Shown here: in pieces, positions 45,265-58,673 of the stretch
Numbering within the stretch: position 1 is the stretch's first letter
Layout: the number at the start of each line of letters is the position of its first letter
Assembly (NCBI GenBank): GCA_018894105.1
Contig: CM032128.1
Location: 35,040,299 to 35,104,298 of the forward strand
Reading direction: 5' to 3'
DNA length: 64,000 bases
Source of the DNA: Jacaranda mimosifolia
Taxonomy: Eukaryota > Streptophyta > Magnoliopsida > Lamiales > Bignoniaceae
Translations under genes and position numbers: made by a program
The notes under the pieces: generated by a model
Told to the model about the DNA's origin: nothing
The model's database searches: none
What the model saw: only the letters and a program-made list of their open reading frames with translations

Positions 45265-45608
45265 GGGCCTGTTTGGTTTTATTTTCATTTTTAATTTTTA
45301 TTTCCATCATTTATAAAATTTGAAATGTTAGTTAATGGAAATGAGTTAAAAATGAATTTGTATTTGAATATATTGTCGAAAAAATAATAATTATGTTGGT
45401 TTTGATAGGTTATAGGTGGAAAGAGATAGAAATAATGGAATAAAGTGAGAGAGAGAGAGAGAGAGAGATACATAGGTTATTGGAGAATGTGTTTTGAAAA
45501 TAAAAATAAAAATGATGTTGGGTGAAAATATATAAAAAATTATATGTTTCATTTCTAAAATAATAGAAAATGTGAAAATGAAGTGTGGAAATCAAACCAA
45601 ACGACCCC
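45265..45608 (+). mobile_element. Tourist-like MITE, copy 4
   Basis: Starts GGGCCTGTTTGGTTTTATTTTC and ends ATCAAACCAAACGACCCC. The interior is the same as in the other family members, with a (GA)n microsatellite at about 45447-45470. The target duplication is not clean (CTA versus TCT). Confidence 0.75.
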
Positions 45609-45822
45609 TCTTACATGCATGTATGTGCGGAAAATGAATTTAGTTTTTTTAGTTTATTGTCACGCGCACACATTAAAGAACTCCGTCCACTTTGTGAACT
45701 TCACTCTGTTCATTAAAATAACACCTGTCAGGGACCAGCCCCTGCCCCCTCGAGCACGACGTCTGGGGAGGCTTCACTGTGTAGGCGAGTTGGGGATCTG
45801 TAAGATTTGATCAAATTTTATA

Positions 45823-46964
45823 GGGTAAAATTCATTTTGACCCCATATACTATGGAATTTGTATCAAATACCCTTCTATATTATCAAAATCTTCAAATAC
45901 CTCCTTCAAGTGTTGTCAAATGCCCCTTTATACTATCGAAAATCTTCAAATACCCTTAATATTACCGAAAATCTTCAAATACCCCCTATACTATCAAAAA
46001 TCTTCAAATACCCCCCTCAAATTTATTTGTTGTTAGTAAAATAGCTGACGATGTCAAAACTCTACAGTAAATTACTGATTTATCTTCAGAAAACAACTTA
46101 ATAGCATAAAAACTTATGATACGTGGTATTTTTTTACAAAGTAATGATAATTATAAGTGAAATATAACAAAACCTACATATTATTATACATTTTTTAAAT
46201 CCCAAAACAAATGCAGATTTGAAATTTTTTTGATAAACAGTTACGAAATAGAAATACGTATAATGGTCCCATGTATTTTTTTCTCACAAATAGCCTCTAT
46301 TTTGTTGATCCCACATGTTCTATATTAAAATGAAGTTGTTTAATATTCTTTTTAAAAAAAATAATTTAATATTTTTGTTGGATTATGAGTTAGATGATGA
46401 TTTAAGTCCTAAAATGAAAGTAACAAAATTAAAGTAAGAAACTTGAGCATTATATAGTAAATCACAAGGATATTTTGGACATAAAATTTTTCAATGATCA
46501 TATGTATAAAGAGAAAATAATTTTAGTGCTACATTAGCCAAACAACCATTGTTTTTCTAACGACAAAGAAGTTTGAGTGAGTTATTTAAAGGTTTTGGTA
46601 GTACGAGTGCCAATGATAAATTTATTTACACAGAAAAAAAGTCACATATCCTATATTTTTATGTTATTTAGTTATTTTTTAGGTTAAATCAGTAATTTAC
46701 TGTAGAATTTTGACACCGTCAATTATTTTACTAACGGCAGATGACTTTGAGGGGGGTATTTGATACATACCCCATAGTAGAGGGGGGTAAAATGAATTTA
46801 ACCCTTTTACTAGCAATAAATGAATTTGAGGGGGGTGTTTGAAGATTTTTGGTAGTATAGAGGAGTATTTGAATATTTTCGATAGTACAGGAGGGTATTT
46901 GACAACACTTAAAGGGGGTATTTGAAGGTTTTGATAGTACATGGGGTCAAAATGAAATTTACCC
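45823..46964. mobile_element. Non-autonomous Mutator-like element with long inverted ends (1142 bp)
   Basis: Perfect 9-bp target duplication AATTTTATA (45814-45822 and 46965-46973). Terminal inverted repeats of roughly 250 bp begin GGGTAAAATTCATTTTGACC and, on the other strand, GGGTAAATTTCATTTTGACC. Each arm holds several copies of a TACTATC(A)AAAATCTTCAAATACCCCC unit. The arms end at the shared word CAGTAAATTACTGATTTA. The 600-bp core is AT-rich without a transposase. Confidence 0.9.
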
Positions 46965-47758
46965 AATTTTATATCGATTGATCATTAAAAAATACTAATA
47001 TTTATTTCAGTTAAATTTTCTTTTTATCGATATATATATATTTTTCTCAAATAAAAAAGAAATATTCCATTCTAAAACTACAACGAAGGAAAAAAAAAAT
47101 AGTAAGGATTGATGGTCTTTTTTTTTTTTTCTTAATTGAAATATTTTTTTTTTCTTTTATCAATTTAAGATTTATTTGAAAATTGAAACAAAAGCCCATG
47201 CTAGGGTCTCGTGAATCACTACACATGAAACTTGTGAAAAAAGAAGAAATAAGCTATAAAAAAAGGAAATAAAATGTACAAAGAAAAATAAATAAGTACT
47301 TTAAATGCATCGAGATCCAAGTATTTTTCTACCAAAAATTTATTTATTGCTTAAAATATTCAAAACTGTCACCAATGAGGTGGCAATATGGGTGAGTTTT
47401 ATTAGGTTTTGGATTTAAGTAGGTTTGAAATAGATTTTATGAAAAAGATTAATAAAATAACATATAATTTGATAAATCATCTCACTATATATTAAATTAT
47501 ATATCGAAGAAGATGCAAAATATATATTAATAGTATTATAATATTCTAAATTAATTATTTGAATAAAGTAAATGGAAAAAAATAGTTTGTTGGTGCCAAA
47601 CACATTTTTAACCCAATCTAATTCATTTTCAACTCAAAACTTTTTAAATTCAACCCAAATCAGATACGACTTAATATACGCATTTGTCATTCTTAACCAT
47701 ATATAAATGGTTCAACTTCATAAAATATTATTATTAATATACGTTATCAGAATTCTAA

Positions 47759-48107
47759 CCCCAATTTGATTTCATTTTCAAATTCTATTTTTACATTTCT
47801 AGTATTTAAAAATGAAAACACGTCACATTTTATATATATTTACCCAACATTATTTTAATTTTCAAAATAAAATTTTCAATAACCTATATATATTTTCTAA
47901 TAATATATGTATATTCTCTCTCTGTTTTACTATACTATATCTTTCATCCCACAACCTACCAAACGTAACATAATCATTACTTTTCTTACAAACTATCCAA
48001 ATATAAATTCATTTTTGACTTATTTTTACTAACTATTTTTTTTTTAATTTTAAAAATGATGAAAATGAAAAATGAGAATAAAAATAAAAATAAAATCAAA
48101 CAGGCCC
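47759..48107 (-). mobile_element. Tourist-like MITE, copy 5
   Basis: Starts CCCCAATTTGATTTCATTTTC after TAA and ends AAAATAAAATCAAACAGGCCC. It is in reverse orientation to copy 4, with the family interior (TACCAAACGTAACATAATCATTAC). Confidence 0.7.
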
Positions 48108-48619
48108 TTTTTTTTTCATTACAAATTATTTTGAAACTTTAATTCCTTTAAAATAAAATAAAACTTAATATCATCATAACATACAACACAAGAGCACATG
48201 AAATATGGAAGACATGGAAACAATTTAAGTTTATTGCTAGAAAGTCAATACTAAAATAGACGAAAATATCTCAAAGGGGGAGAAAAGAGCCATTAATAAT
48301 GTGTATTTTGTATTTCAATTTAATTGATTCGATTTTAATTATCATATAATATTGTCTTGCTGAAATGATAAATTCATTATTATAAATTTAAAAAAAAAAT
48401 TCCCGAAATTTAATTATCTTAATCACATGGGCATATATATGTATCTATATACACAACTCCCCTTCACCCAATAATCGCTACTATCAATTTCCCTGGCCCG
48501 GCAATTCCCAAAAAGTCCTTTTTTCAGGCGAATTAAAATATCACAAATTTCACTAAAGAAATATTAAAAAAGAAAAAACATATTTCTATTCTCGCGTAGT
48601 ATTTTACTATTTTCAATCA

Positions 48620-48770
48620 AAGGGACGGTCTAATGAGCCACGTGCTACCCAAACGTCAATTTGGGTAACTTAAAACGACAAAGCTAAGGCAAAAGGTGGC
48701 TTTACCGACACGTCACGCGGACTTTGTAGTTCATCCGGAAAATAATGACGTGGCATTCATCCAATATCCC
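48620..48770. promoter_or_regulatory. Cluster of ACGT-core (G-box/ABRE/TGA-type) motifs
   Basis: Within 150 bp: CCACGTGC, AAACGTCAA, GACACGTCACGCG and TGACGTGGCA. The stretch is less AT-rich than its surroundings and lies 3.7 kb upstream of the PLIP start with no nearer gene. A TATATAAATA follows at about 48890. It may be a distal or relic promoter; the link to PLIP is speculative. Confidence 0.3.
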
Positions 48771-49866
48771 AGAACTTTTGATTTATGCGGGTCCCATTGA
48801 AGCCGTGGCTATGTTTGTAATTTTATTCTTTTATTGGTTGGGATTCTTCTGTAATAATTTTTTTTAAAGAATAATTGTTCTGGTTTATTATATAAATACA
48901 TTTTACAGTTATCATTTAATATAAATATATATTTTTATAAAAATAATTTAATCATTTGATCAAATTTACTATAGTTTGTTTTATTTTTAACTTAATAATT
49001 CATTTGATCGGAAATGTAATTCAAGCTTCAACCTTTTTTTCTTATTAAATTTTTTTAATTATTTTAAATTATTGCATGGAAACTATACATTTTATATATC
49101 TCAATTATTAATTTAATATAAATACATATTTTTAGTTGTTACGTTACTATGAAAATAACACGTTGTTATATAAAAAAATAAGACAATATTAATAAGACAA
49201 AAGCTTATCTAACAAGCCATAAAATTTGTCTTTTTTTGAAAAATAAAATTTAAAATATAACTTTATTTTTCTACACATTTTTTCATAGTTTCATTAACAA
49301 AATATATTCTCGTATATATTATAAAATAAAACCAAACATGGCCTAAGCAATTTATGTAGTTTAAGATTTTTTATTTATTTTAAGTATCGTACCGATAATT
49401 GAATATTAAACGTAGAAGTTAATTTTATTTGAAATTGAGTAGTATCGTTCAATTAAAAAATAAAACAATAAATAATTTATAAATAAATTTTCATGTATTT
49501 AAGGTATCATATAAATAAGCAAATATTAAGCGTACGAATTATATTTTCAAAAATATACTTTTATTCGATGGCGAGATTTTTATTTTTCTTGATTTTATGT
49601 TGAATAATAAATTAATGATCTTTTAGACCAAGCCAAAAAATTAATATGACCAATTATTATTCTTGTAATTCGGTCCTTTCTATGTTAGGTATTGAGTTGT
49701 ATTTATGATACATAAAGCATCAACCAAACATAGAAAATTGATGGATTAGAGGTTGTAGTGAGCTAGAAAAATTATTAATTGATTTAGGTTAAATTAATCA
49801 AGCTTAATTGACCACATCTAGTAGCATCAATAATATAAACTTCACTTATTATGTTCTTCTTCATTA

Positions 49867-50118
49867 TGGGCACGTTTGGATATATAAATATGATTGATAA
49901 AATTATAATATGGTGGGATTATACTGCTGAAAATAATATAATACTGTGTTTGGCGACTAAAATTATACATTTTGGATATTTATTTATTTTTTCAATTCGT
50001 TGTTTGGATACAATGATTAAATAATTGAGCTAGTGAATTTACTAAAATACCCATTATAATAAGACAAATTGAAACGCCAAATTTTAAGGGTAATATTGTC
50101 AACAAACCAAACATACCC
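49867..50118. mobile_element. MITE-like element
   Basis: Ends GGGCACGTTTGGATATATAAAT and ACCAAACATACCC are short inverted repeats around an AT-rich core containing TAAAATTATAATATGG. No clean target duplication was established. Confidence 0.45.
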
Positions 50119-50761
50119 TATATATAAAATAAGTAAATTGAGGAATTTTTGCATTCTATTTTTTTTTTTTTTTAAATGTAGAAAGATTAAATGCCTCTAC
50201 TAGCTCTTCATTGAAAGTATCAATTGTTTTTATGTTTTAATCACATTTTATTATCCTATTATCACATCAATTAGATTAAAATATATTTTAACATAAAATA
50301 TCAAGTACTACTCCATAATAATTAAAACATGCATATACTTTGAATAAACACATTTTCTTAGATTTAAAAGTATAAAAACCACGTAAAATATTTGGGTTGG
50401 ATCCTCTCGTGGTTTTCTTTAGGTTTTGTCAAATTTAAGGTATATTCGAGTTAACATATTCAATTTACAAACCTATAAATAAAATTGATCTCATGCTATA
50501 CGCAGATGAAACTAAATCATTGATAAATTAACTTATTATATGATTGGTATATATTTTGATAAGAATCAAAATCAAAATATAATAGTCCTTATCATGTAAT
50601 TCAGTGATCAATTGGAATCTTTTGAAATTTTCTATTTCATATTATAGATAAATATAGAATATATCCAATTTCATCTTAAATAAACATTTTATTTGTTTTA
50701 CGAAAGAAAATATATGATTGCATACAAACTAAAATAAATTTCAAAATAAATTCCACGTGGA

Positions 50762-50788
50762 CCCCCCCCCCCCCCCCCCCCCCCCCCC
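50762..50788 (+). repeat. Poly(C) tract, 27 nt
   Basis: An uninterrupted run of 27 C in otherwise AT-rich DNA. Confidence 0.9.
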
Positions 50789-51323
50789 AAATTCGAGTGC
50801 AATCACACCCCATGCGCCATGCTTATCCTAATTGAAACAATGAGATTCTTGACTGATTAAAAAAAATCAATATGTTATCATAACATGCAAGACTTTGGAT
50901 TTTTAAAGCATAATGCTAACCAACCATATACATATAGAAGACCCTTTTTGGGTTATTAGTTAATACAAATGCAAGCCGTAATGATTAATTTATTAAGATT
51001 GTTTATTTTAATTATAAAGTAATACATTGTTTATTAAAATTAAAATAATTTAATTTAATAATGTAACAATGAGATAAACATTTTAATTTGTTGCAATCGA
51101 GTTATTAAAGGTACACTTGATATTTGAATTTATAATTAAAAATATACGATCAAATTTTTTTATTCATCTTAAATAATAATACTTTATATTTTTTTAATTA
51201 ACAATAATTTGAAATTTAAAATTTATTTATCCATAATATTTTTTCTTATGCAAACAACCTCCAAATCCAAGCCCCCCCACAAAGAAGAAGGAGTGCCCAA
51301 AGGAAAATTAGCTTAATTTCCAT

Positions 51324-51945
51324 TAGGGGTGTTCACGGTTCAGTTTGGATCGATTTTGGGACAAAAAGCCAACCGATCCAAACTATATAATGTATATTGG
51401 ATCGGTTTGGATATGTTAGATTTTTATTGTAAATCAAATCCAATCCATTTTAAATCGGTTTGGATTGGATTGGTTAATTCGGTTTTTAAATTTAAATTTT
51501 TAATTAAAATATTTGACAAGTTATTATTGATAATTAAACTAATTTAATCAATCAATTTGTAAATTTCATTTAGTTATCATACCACACTAATCTTGTGTAA
51601 TTAAGTTAAATTATATAAGAACACGCAATTATAAAGTTATAAGTCAACAATAATTATTCCTATGTATTTGATTTTTGAAAGTGAAAAAATTATAGGTTTA
51701 GTTTATTTTAATTTATTTGTGTATTTTATAATTAATATATATTTTTTATATTATTAATATATAAATTTCGGTTCGGTTTGAATTGGATCGGTTTTTGAGA
51801 TTAAAATTGAAAACTGATCCAATCCAATCGATTTTTTGAAAATAAATTCAATTCAATCCAAAAAAGTTCGATTTTAATTGATTTTTGATTTTTTGGATCG
51901 ATTTATCGAATTTTTTTTGAATTGAATTGAATTTGAACATCCCTA
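51324..51945. mobile_element. hAT-like element (TAGGGGTGTTC ends)
   Basis: Left TAGGGGTGTTCACGGTTCAG, right GAATTTGAACATCCCTA. Flanks ATTTCCAT and ATTCCCAC (6 of 8) suggest an old 8-bp duplication. Subterminal regions repeat TTGGATCGG/CCAATCCAA words in both orientations. Non-coding. Confidence 0.6.
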
Positions 51946-52407
51946 ATTCCCACATAAGCGACCGAGCAACGGCAAAAGCAACGGACAAAAAGGTGCCCAC
52001 GACGTCGTTTCAATTGACTTTCCAGATATTTATTCTTTTTATTTTATTGTTCCTTTAAAAAAGGAGTTATAAAGTTACCAATCTGGCAAAGAAGTCGTAG
52101 TTAGAGAGAGATAGAGACAGAGGAAAGGGTCGTCTGAAGTTTTCTGATTTTTGCTTAAATTAAACAAAAATTAAAGGAAAAGAGGTTGAAGAAAAGGGGA
52201 AAAAAAATAAAAAAATTCTCCTGTTTCTTTCTTTCTCTCCCATACGAATTGTCCTCAAACATAGAGAAAGAGGATTCAAGAATTCAAAGATTGTGGCTGG
52301 CGTTAACATCCTGCGCCATCCCTATATACATATATATATATAAATGATAAACAGTACAAGTTTGATTTAGAATTATACGAAGGAAAGATCTATTTATTTT
52401 TTCTAGA

Positions 52408-55400
52408 ATGGATGCTTTGTGTTTTAAGGCAGGGATCCACGGTATGGTGGCGCCGCAGATCGCAGCCGGCGGAAATGGGGAGCTCCGGCTGAGCGAGAAG
52501 TCATCAGTGTCGGCGGCGCAGCAGAGGAATTCGCCGTGGGGTTTCACTTTTCGGCATCCGCTTAGATCTTTGTGGCCGGGAGGCAAAAATCGGTACGAAC
52601 CGGCAATCTCGGTGGACGACGCCGTCCTGGTGGAGGAAAAAGAAGACATTGTAGAAAATGAAGAGGAAGGGCGGAATGAGAATTGGGTTTTTAAGATTCT
52701 GCATGTAAAGTCTCTCTGGAAAGAGGAAACAAAAGATGGTGATTTGGTGGAACAAATGGGGCTAAAATTGGAAGAATGCGGAAAAAGTGCCGATGAAGAG
52801 AATGAAGAGTGTGATCTGTGTGCGGTTGATGATGACGAAAACGACGACGAAAAGATTGAATTCGACAGAGATTCCTTTTCAAAATTTCTTCGAAAAGTGC
52901 CTTTAGCAGAAGCTAGATTATATGCCCAGATGTCTTATTTGGGAAGCTTGGCTTATTCCATCCCCCAAATTAAGGTATAATTTCACTTAAACGTTTTTAT
53001 CTGTTGGAGAAAAGAAGATGATCTACTTGTATTATAATATGCTTTCTCCTTCTAGATGAACTTTTTCAAGGATCTTTTCACATTTCCACTATATTCTTTA
53101 CTTTCTGATCGGATCTGTATAATAGAACTCAGTTTAGTGTAATCATATCTCTTGAGAGTTCTGTATCAATGTAGATTCTTTCTTCGTTTTCAAAATTTTG
53201 TTTTTAAGTTTCAGTCTAGTGTAATTAGGTAGTTTTGCGTCAGTTTTGGACCTTGTGTTATTATTATTTGGCTAATATTATTTGGATTGTGGGATTTCTT
53301 AGAATTTGGAAATTTGTGTTGAATTATGGGAAGAAATTGGTGATATTATTAGTACAGTGGGCTAAAATTCTAATCTTGCTTGTTATTTTTACCACTGCAA
53401 TTTTGAGGTGGTATAGATTTGGATGGTACTTCATTTGATAGCTGCTGTTTGGTTTTCTTGAAATGGTGGTACAGCCTGGCAATCTGCTGAGATATCATGG
53501 GCTACGGTTTGTGACTTCATCCCTGGAGAAGAAAGAGCAGGCATTGAAGGTTGAGAAAGAGAAGGCTTCAGCCGAAGAGGGACAAAAAAATGTGAAGATG
53601 GCAGCTGAAGCTCAGGATGCCAAAGGCAATAAAATAGAGCAGTCTGAAGAAGGTGAGGCACAGCCTAATGGAAACCGCATAAGTGCGTCTGCTGCTTATC
53701 AAATTGCTGCTTCTGCTGCTTCCTATTTGCATTCTCATACCAGAAGCATTCTTCGCTTTAAATCCTCCAAATCAATGCCAAATGAGAATATGCCTGAAGA
53801 AATAAACGGAGGCATGGGCAACATTGATATGATGAATCAGGATATGGCCTCACTAATGGCAACCACCGACTCAGTGACTGCAGTTGTTGCCGCCAAGGAG
53901 GAAGTAAAGCAAGCTGTTGCAGATGATCTGAAATCAACCCACTCACCGTGTGAGTGGTTTGTCTGTGACGATGATCAGAGTGCTACGAGATTCTTTGTCA
54001 TACAGGTGGGATGGCTGACCTTAGTTTATACGAGATTATTTCTCTTCAGGAATTTGTTTTTCATGGGCCTTGAAGGGACAGTGCATATATTCTCCATTTT
54101 ATTCAGAGTAGCAGATTTATGCCTATGGAGAATATATGCAGGAAAACCCAATTAAACATTTAACTGCATTTCCCATGCTATGATTATTTTGATATATTTC
54201 AGTATGTTGGATATTTTCTAAACCTATTACTTGCAGGGATCGGAATCATTGGCTTCATGGCAGGCCAATCTACTGTTTGAGCCCATTCAGTTTGAGGTAA
54301 TTATCTATGCACTCTTTTCAATCTTGCAAACCATTTCACAGATTATTTAAAATGTTGGGTTTTAGATGTTACAGATGTTTGAATAAGTATTCTATTGAAA
54401 GTCTTTTCCTTAGAGCTTCTGCTGTTTGGTGTAGTTTTTGCGGGATACCTGTTTAGAAAGCTTTATTATAAAGAAGATTTGATGCATCTTCTCTCTTTAG
54501 GGGCTGGATGTTCTTGTGCACAGAGGTATATATGAGGCTGCAAAAGGAATTTATGAGCAGATGTTGCCTGAAATTCGTGCACACCTTGAATCTCATGGGG
54601 ATCATGCCACGTTCCGTTTCACGGGGCACTCTCTTGGTGGAAGTTTATCGTTACTTGTAAATCTCATGTTGCTAATAAGGGGTGAAGCACCGCGTTCTTC
54701 TTTACTCCCTGTTATAACCTTTGGTTCACCATCACTTATGTGTGGAGGAGATCGCCTGCTACACGACCTAAGGTTGCCAAGAAATCACATTCGGTCAATC
54801 GCAATGCACAGGGATATTGTTCCTCGAGCTTTCTCTTGCAATTATCCTAACCATGTCGCTGAATTCCTTAAGGCTGTAAATGGGAACTTCCGCAATCTTC
54901 CATGTCTTAATAAACAGGTACAAAATTTACTGTCTAAATATGTTAAGCCAACCATCTATTATGATTTATGACACATTTTAGCTAAAATCTTTTGCACATG
55001 CTCTCTGTCAACAGAAGCTGTTATATGCTCCAATGGGTGAGTTTTTAATTCTTCAGCCAGACAACAATTTTTCTCCAAGCCATGATCTCCTTCCATCTGG
55101 CAGTGGTCTATATATTTTGACCTGTCCAGAATCAGACATCTCCGAGGCAGAGAAGAAACTCCAAGCTGCACAGACTGCATTTTTAAACTCACCACACCCT
55201 CTTGAGATATTGAGCGACCGTTCTGCATATGGTTTTGGAGGAGCCATTCAACGGGACCATGACATGAACTCTTACTTGAAATCCATTAGAAATGTGATTC
55301 GCCAAGATCTCAATCGCATAAGAAAAGTCAAGAGAGAGCGTCGTCGGAAAGTGTGGTGGCCGCTGGTGGCACCACGTGGAGTCAATGCTGGTATCATCAT

Positions 55401-55596
55401 TACTAGGCCAGTCACATCAGGCAACATGATGGGCCAAGGCCAGTTTAATTTCTCCGGCATTGTTCAAACAGGTAGAGAGTCTTTGAAACGGTTTAGCCGG
55501 TTAGTTGCATCACAACACATGCATTTGCTTGTGGTCTTCTTGTTCCCAGCTAGATTGCTAGTGTTGGGAATGTATAGTTTGATCAACTTTCATTGA
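52408..55596 (+). CDS. Plastid lipase of the PLIP family (class 3 lipase, 718 aa)
   Basis: Five exons (52408-52974, 53475-54005, 54237-54296, 54501-54917, 55015-55596) splice in frame to 718 residues. PLIPs are thylakoid-associated phospho-/galactolipases that release polyunsaturated acyl groups for seed-oil or jasmonate synthesis. The N-terminal 100 residues are basic/Ser-rich and could act as a chloroplast transit peptide. An acidic linker follows ([16 protein letters not shown]), then the PLIP signature [37 protein letters not shown]. The catalytic serine sits in GHSLGGS (about residue 430, exon 4), with VITFGSPS, the Asp in RDIVPRAF and a likely catalytic His in HDMNSYL. The C-terminus is hydrophobic ([19 protein letters not shown]). 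Length is close to Arabidopsis PLIP2; which PLIP it is cannot be told here. Confidence 0.93.
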
Positions 55597-58500
55597 CCAA
55601 ACAAGCATACATTTGGTGATTCTTATCAAAGGGTAGTATACTGGACCAGACAAATGGCTGGCAGTTATACACTAGTAGACGATTCTTTATTCGTTTGGCT
55701 ATGGAAGCAAGGAACTCGTGTTCCCTGGTTTATAGATGGGAAAATTGTAAACTTTTGTGTAGACAAAGAACTCAATTTACATCTGTTCTTATCAAATTTT
55801 AATTTTGTTATTTCTCCAATCATATGATTGAAAATTTGTCATTTCTAGAATCTAGTTAATCCCATTTTCTTTCCTTTAATTCACATAAGTTTTAGAGGAA
55901 CAGGTTCTGGTGGGATATAGGCAATTCCGCAGAAGTATAGGTAATGTTTGAATATGAATTATATATTTTGGGAGAATGAGTTTTGGGAGTGAGGTTGGGG
56001 AACATGAAATTTGTGTTGGGGAATGTGATGTATGTTTGTTTATGTTTTGGGAATAGTAAATAAATTATTTTGAAAAAATTTGATATGTTTGTTTATGTTT
56101 TGGGAGGAAATAAATTTTACTGTAACCGTCAAATCAATGCCTTTTTGTTTGGATTTTGGAGTGAAAATGAAATTAAGTTATCTTTTTATTTTTATAATAA
56201 TAATAAAATATGTATGATATATATATACAATATATGCATGTATATATTGGAAAATGATGAAGTTTTGGGGATAATGAAAGATAGAAGAGGGTATTTTTGG
56301 AAAATTTAATTTGACATTTTAGAGGAATTTTTTTTTATATAATTGTTTCCCCAAAATGTAACCAAACGTAGCCATAATTATTTTAACATGTGCTATCTTC
56401 CTTGATAATGAAATATCGGATTGTTGTTGCGTAATTGCATTAAACGTAATAAGGTTTTGTTTGGCGTTATTTTTGGGAACCCATTTCACAATCACCTTAA
56501 AATTGGGCGCAAATTGTTCTATAATGTGAAGAAACTACAAAAATCTATACCTAACATTGACGAGTATGAACCACATATTTGTAGCAGCAGTTTCTTAAGG
56601 ACATCTACTTTAGGTGGCATGAAAATGCTATTAAATTTGACATGGCTTGTGATTTTGTTACATGCAGAAAATCTATACCTAACATCAATAAGTGTCAGCC
56701 ATTTTATTTGTGGCATAAAGTTATTTAATACTTCCTATTTAAGTATCTCGAAAAAGTAGATATGACAATTTGATTGATGTAGAGATAAATGGGGCAATGG
56801 CCGTCCAAGAATTCACATGTGAGAAGCAAGGACTTTATTTGGTAATGTTTCCCCCCAAAACAATATTGTTTTTGGGGGGAAACATAACCAAATATATCAT
56901 TTTTTTTTTTTTTAAAACACATATTTTTCAATATATATTATATATTATATATATTTTATTATTATTATACTAACATTAAAATAATCACTCTGTTTCATTT
57001 TCACTCAAAAAATCCAAAAAAAAATTATTGATTTGATTGATACAGTAAGAAATGTTTTCCCCAAAAACATAAACAAACATATCAAAAAATAACTTTCACA
57101 TTCTCTAATAATTTATTTTCCCAAAACACATAATAAAATCAAACAAAAAACATAACAAAACATAACCAAGATTTTCTTGCATTCTTGTATTTCTTTTTCT
57201 GTTGGCATTTTTCTTTTCTTTTTTTGTCCTTCCCTCTTAGATTAGATTTCTCCAAAACCAGGAGTGTCCATGCATCTATGACTCGATTTAAAATTCATTA
57301 TACATTACCAAAAAAATCATTTTTGACATTTATTTCAATTTTTACAAAATTTCGATCCATTTAATTTCAGCTTTTGATTTTTGATTTAGTTTATTGAACC
57401 GTTCCAAATGTTGAATTTTCATTTTTATATTTACTTTTTGTTCTGTTTAAACATATTTCTGTATTTATCACATATCTCTATACTTTTCTTTTTTATTTGT
57501 AAAACTAAAAATTAATAAGTTAAAAAATGAAAAAGTTAGAAAAAAGAAAGAAAAAGAAAAGAAAGCTCCTGACTAGACCACACACAGAACATGGTCCAAA
57601 GAGTACAGTCATAACTACATAGGGCCCAACAAAACCCAAACTTCCAAGCAATACCAATTGAGTGGGGACCATACATGTCCAAGTTGAGGCCCTGTTGGTC
57701 CTAATAAGGGGTTGTTTGATTGTACTTCCATTTCCAATTTTCTTTTCCATTATTTCTAAAATTTGAAGAGTTAGTAAAAGTTAGTTGAAAAAAAAAAAAT
57801 TGTATTTGAATATGTTGAAAATATAATGATTATATTGATTATAATAGGTTGTAAATGAAAAAATATAGAAATAATAAAATAAAGAGAGAAAATATATAAA
57901 TTATTGAAAAAAGATATATATGTTATTGGAGAATATATTTTAAAAATAAAAATGAAAATTTCGAAAAAGTGATGATTTTCATTTTTGGAATAGTAGAAAA
58001 TGGAAAGAATGAGTGTGGAAATAAAACGTCCTTTGTAAATTTAAAGGTGCGTTTGGAGACAAAATAAGGGTCCAAATCCAAAATGGCTCAATCCTTAATA
58101 CCTATCCATCCAACAAAGCAGAAAGACACTGGTTATTGACATATGAGCCCTCTTAACATCCAGTCCATAGAGAACCACTAGAAGCAGATATTCTCTTCTT
58201 ACAGAGAATAGCTCAACAACATATTTGAGCTGGACTTCCTAATCCTACCTAACAAATGGAATACAATAATGGAAGATTAAGATTACTGATAGAGCAGATG
58301 AAGCACTTTAGAGGAGCAAGGAAATACACAATATAGGTCATTCTCTAATCCCATCATCAAGAATTCAAGATCCATCAATGAACATAGAGATTTACTAACA
58401 AGTTTGCTGCAGTTAATTGAACCTTCATTTGAAAAAGACAAATCATGAAGTACCAATTATATAGTGCAACCGTCCAGCCGCAAGGCAGTTCTCCAAATAT

Positions 58501-58673
58501 AGAATGGAAAACTGATTATTCTCAATATTTTGTCTAGAAATACATAATCTTGCTTCAGAAGCAATAAGACTAGACATTGAAGCTAAGGTAAAAGGGATGG
58601 AATCGATGTTTGATATTACACATAAATACAGCCAAAGATATCATCCTCAGTGAAATGGATATATGCATTCCAT
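55597..58673. other. Intergenic region with MITE fragments
   Basis: PLIP 3' UTR to about 55900. Copies of the second MITE family at about 55940-56372 (TTTGGGAGAATGAG core) and 56840-57170 (inverted CCCCAAAACAATATTGTTTTTGGGG at its left end). A Tourist-like MITE at 57718-58032. The stretches 56380-56830, 57180-57700 and 58040-58670 show nothing identifiable. Confidence 0.5.
57718..58032 (+). mobile_element. Tourist-like MITE, copy 6
   Basis: Starts GGGGTTGTTTGATTGTAC after TAA, with the family interior (TGATTATATTGATTATAATAGGTTGTAAATG). The right end is degenerate (AATAAAACGTCC). Confidence 0.6.

Larger units (their letters stand above)
43794..52407. other. Gene-free repeat region, 8.6 kb
   Basis: No protein-coding gene is seen between the virus and the PLIP gene. 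Recognisable contents are listed individually (nested MITE/hAT, Tourist-like MITEs, Mutator-like element, ACGT-motif cluster, poly(C), hAT-like element). The stretches 46980-47750, 48110-48590, 48870-49860, 50120-50760 and 50800-51320 are AT-rich with nothing identifiable. The last 300 bp before 52408 look like the PLIP leader (CT-rich). Confidence 0.6.

Noticed and set aside
45583..45810. 75-codon plus frame between a MITE and the Mutator-like element
   Set aside because: Begins inside the MITE end and ends just before the Mutator-like element; no similarity recognised.
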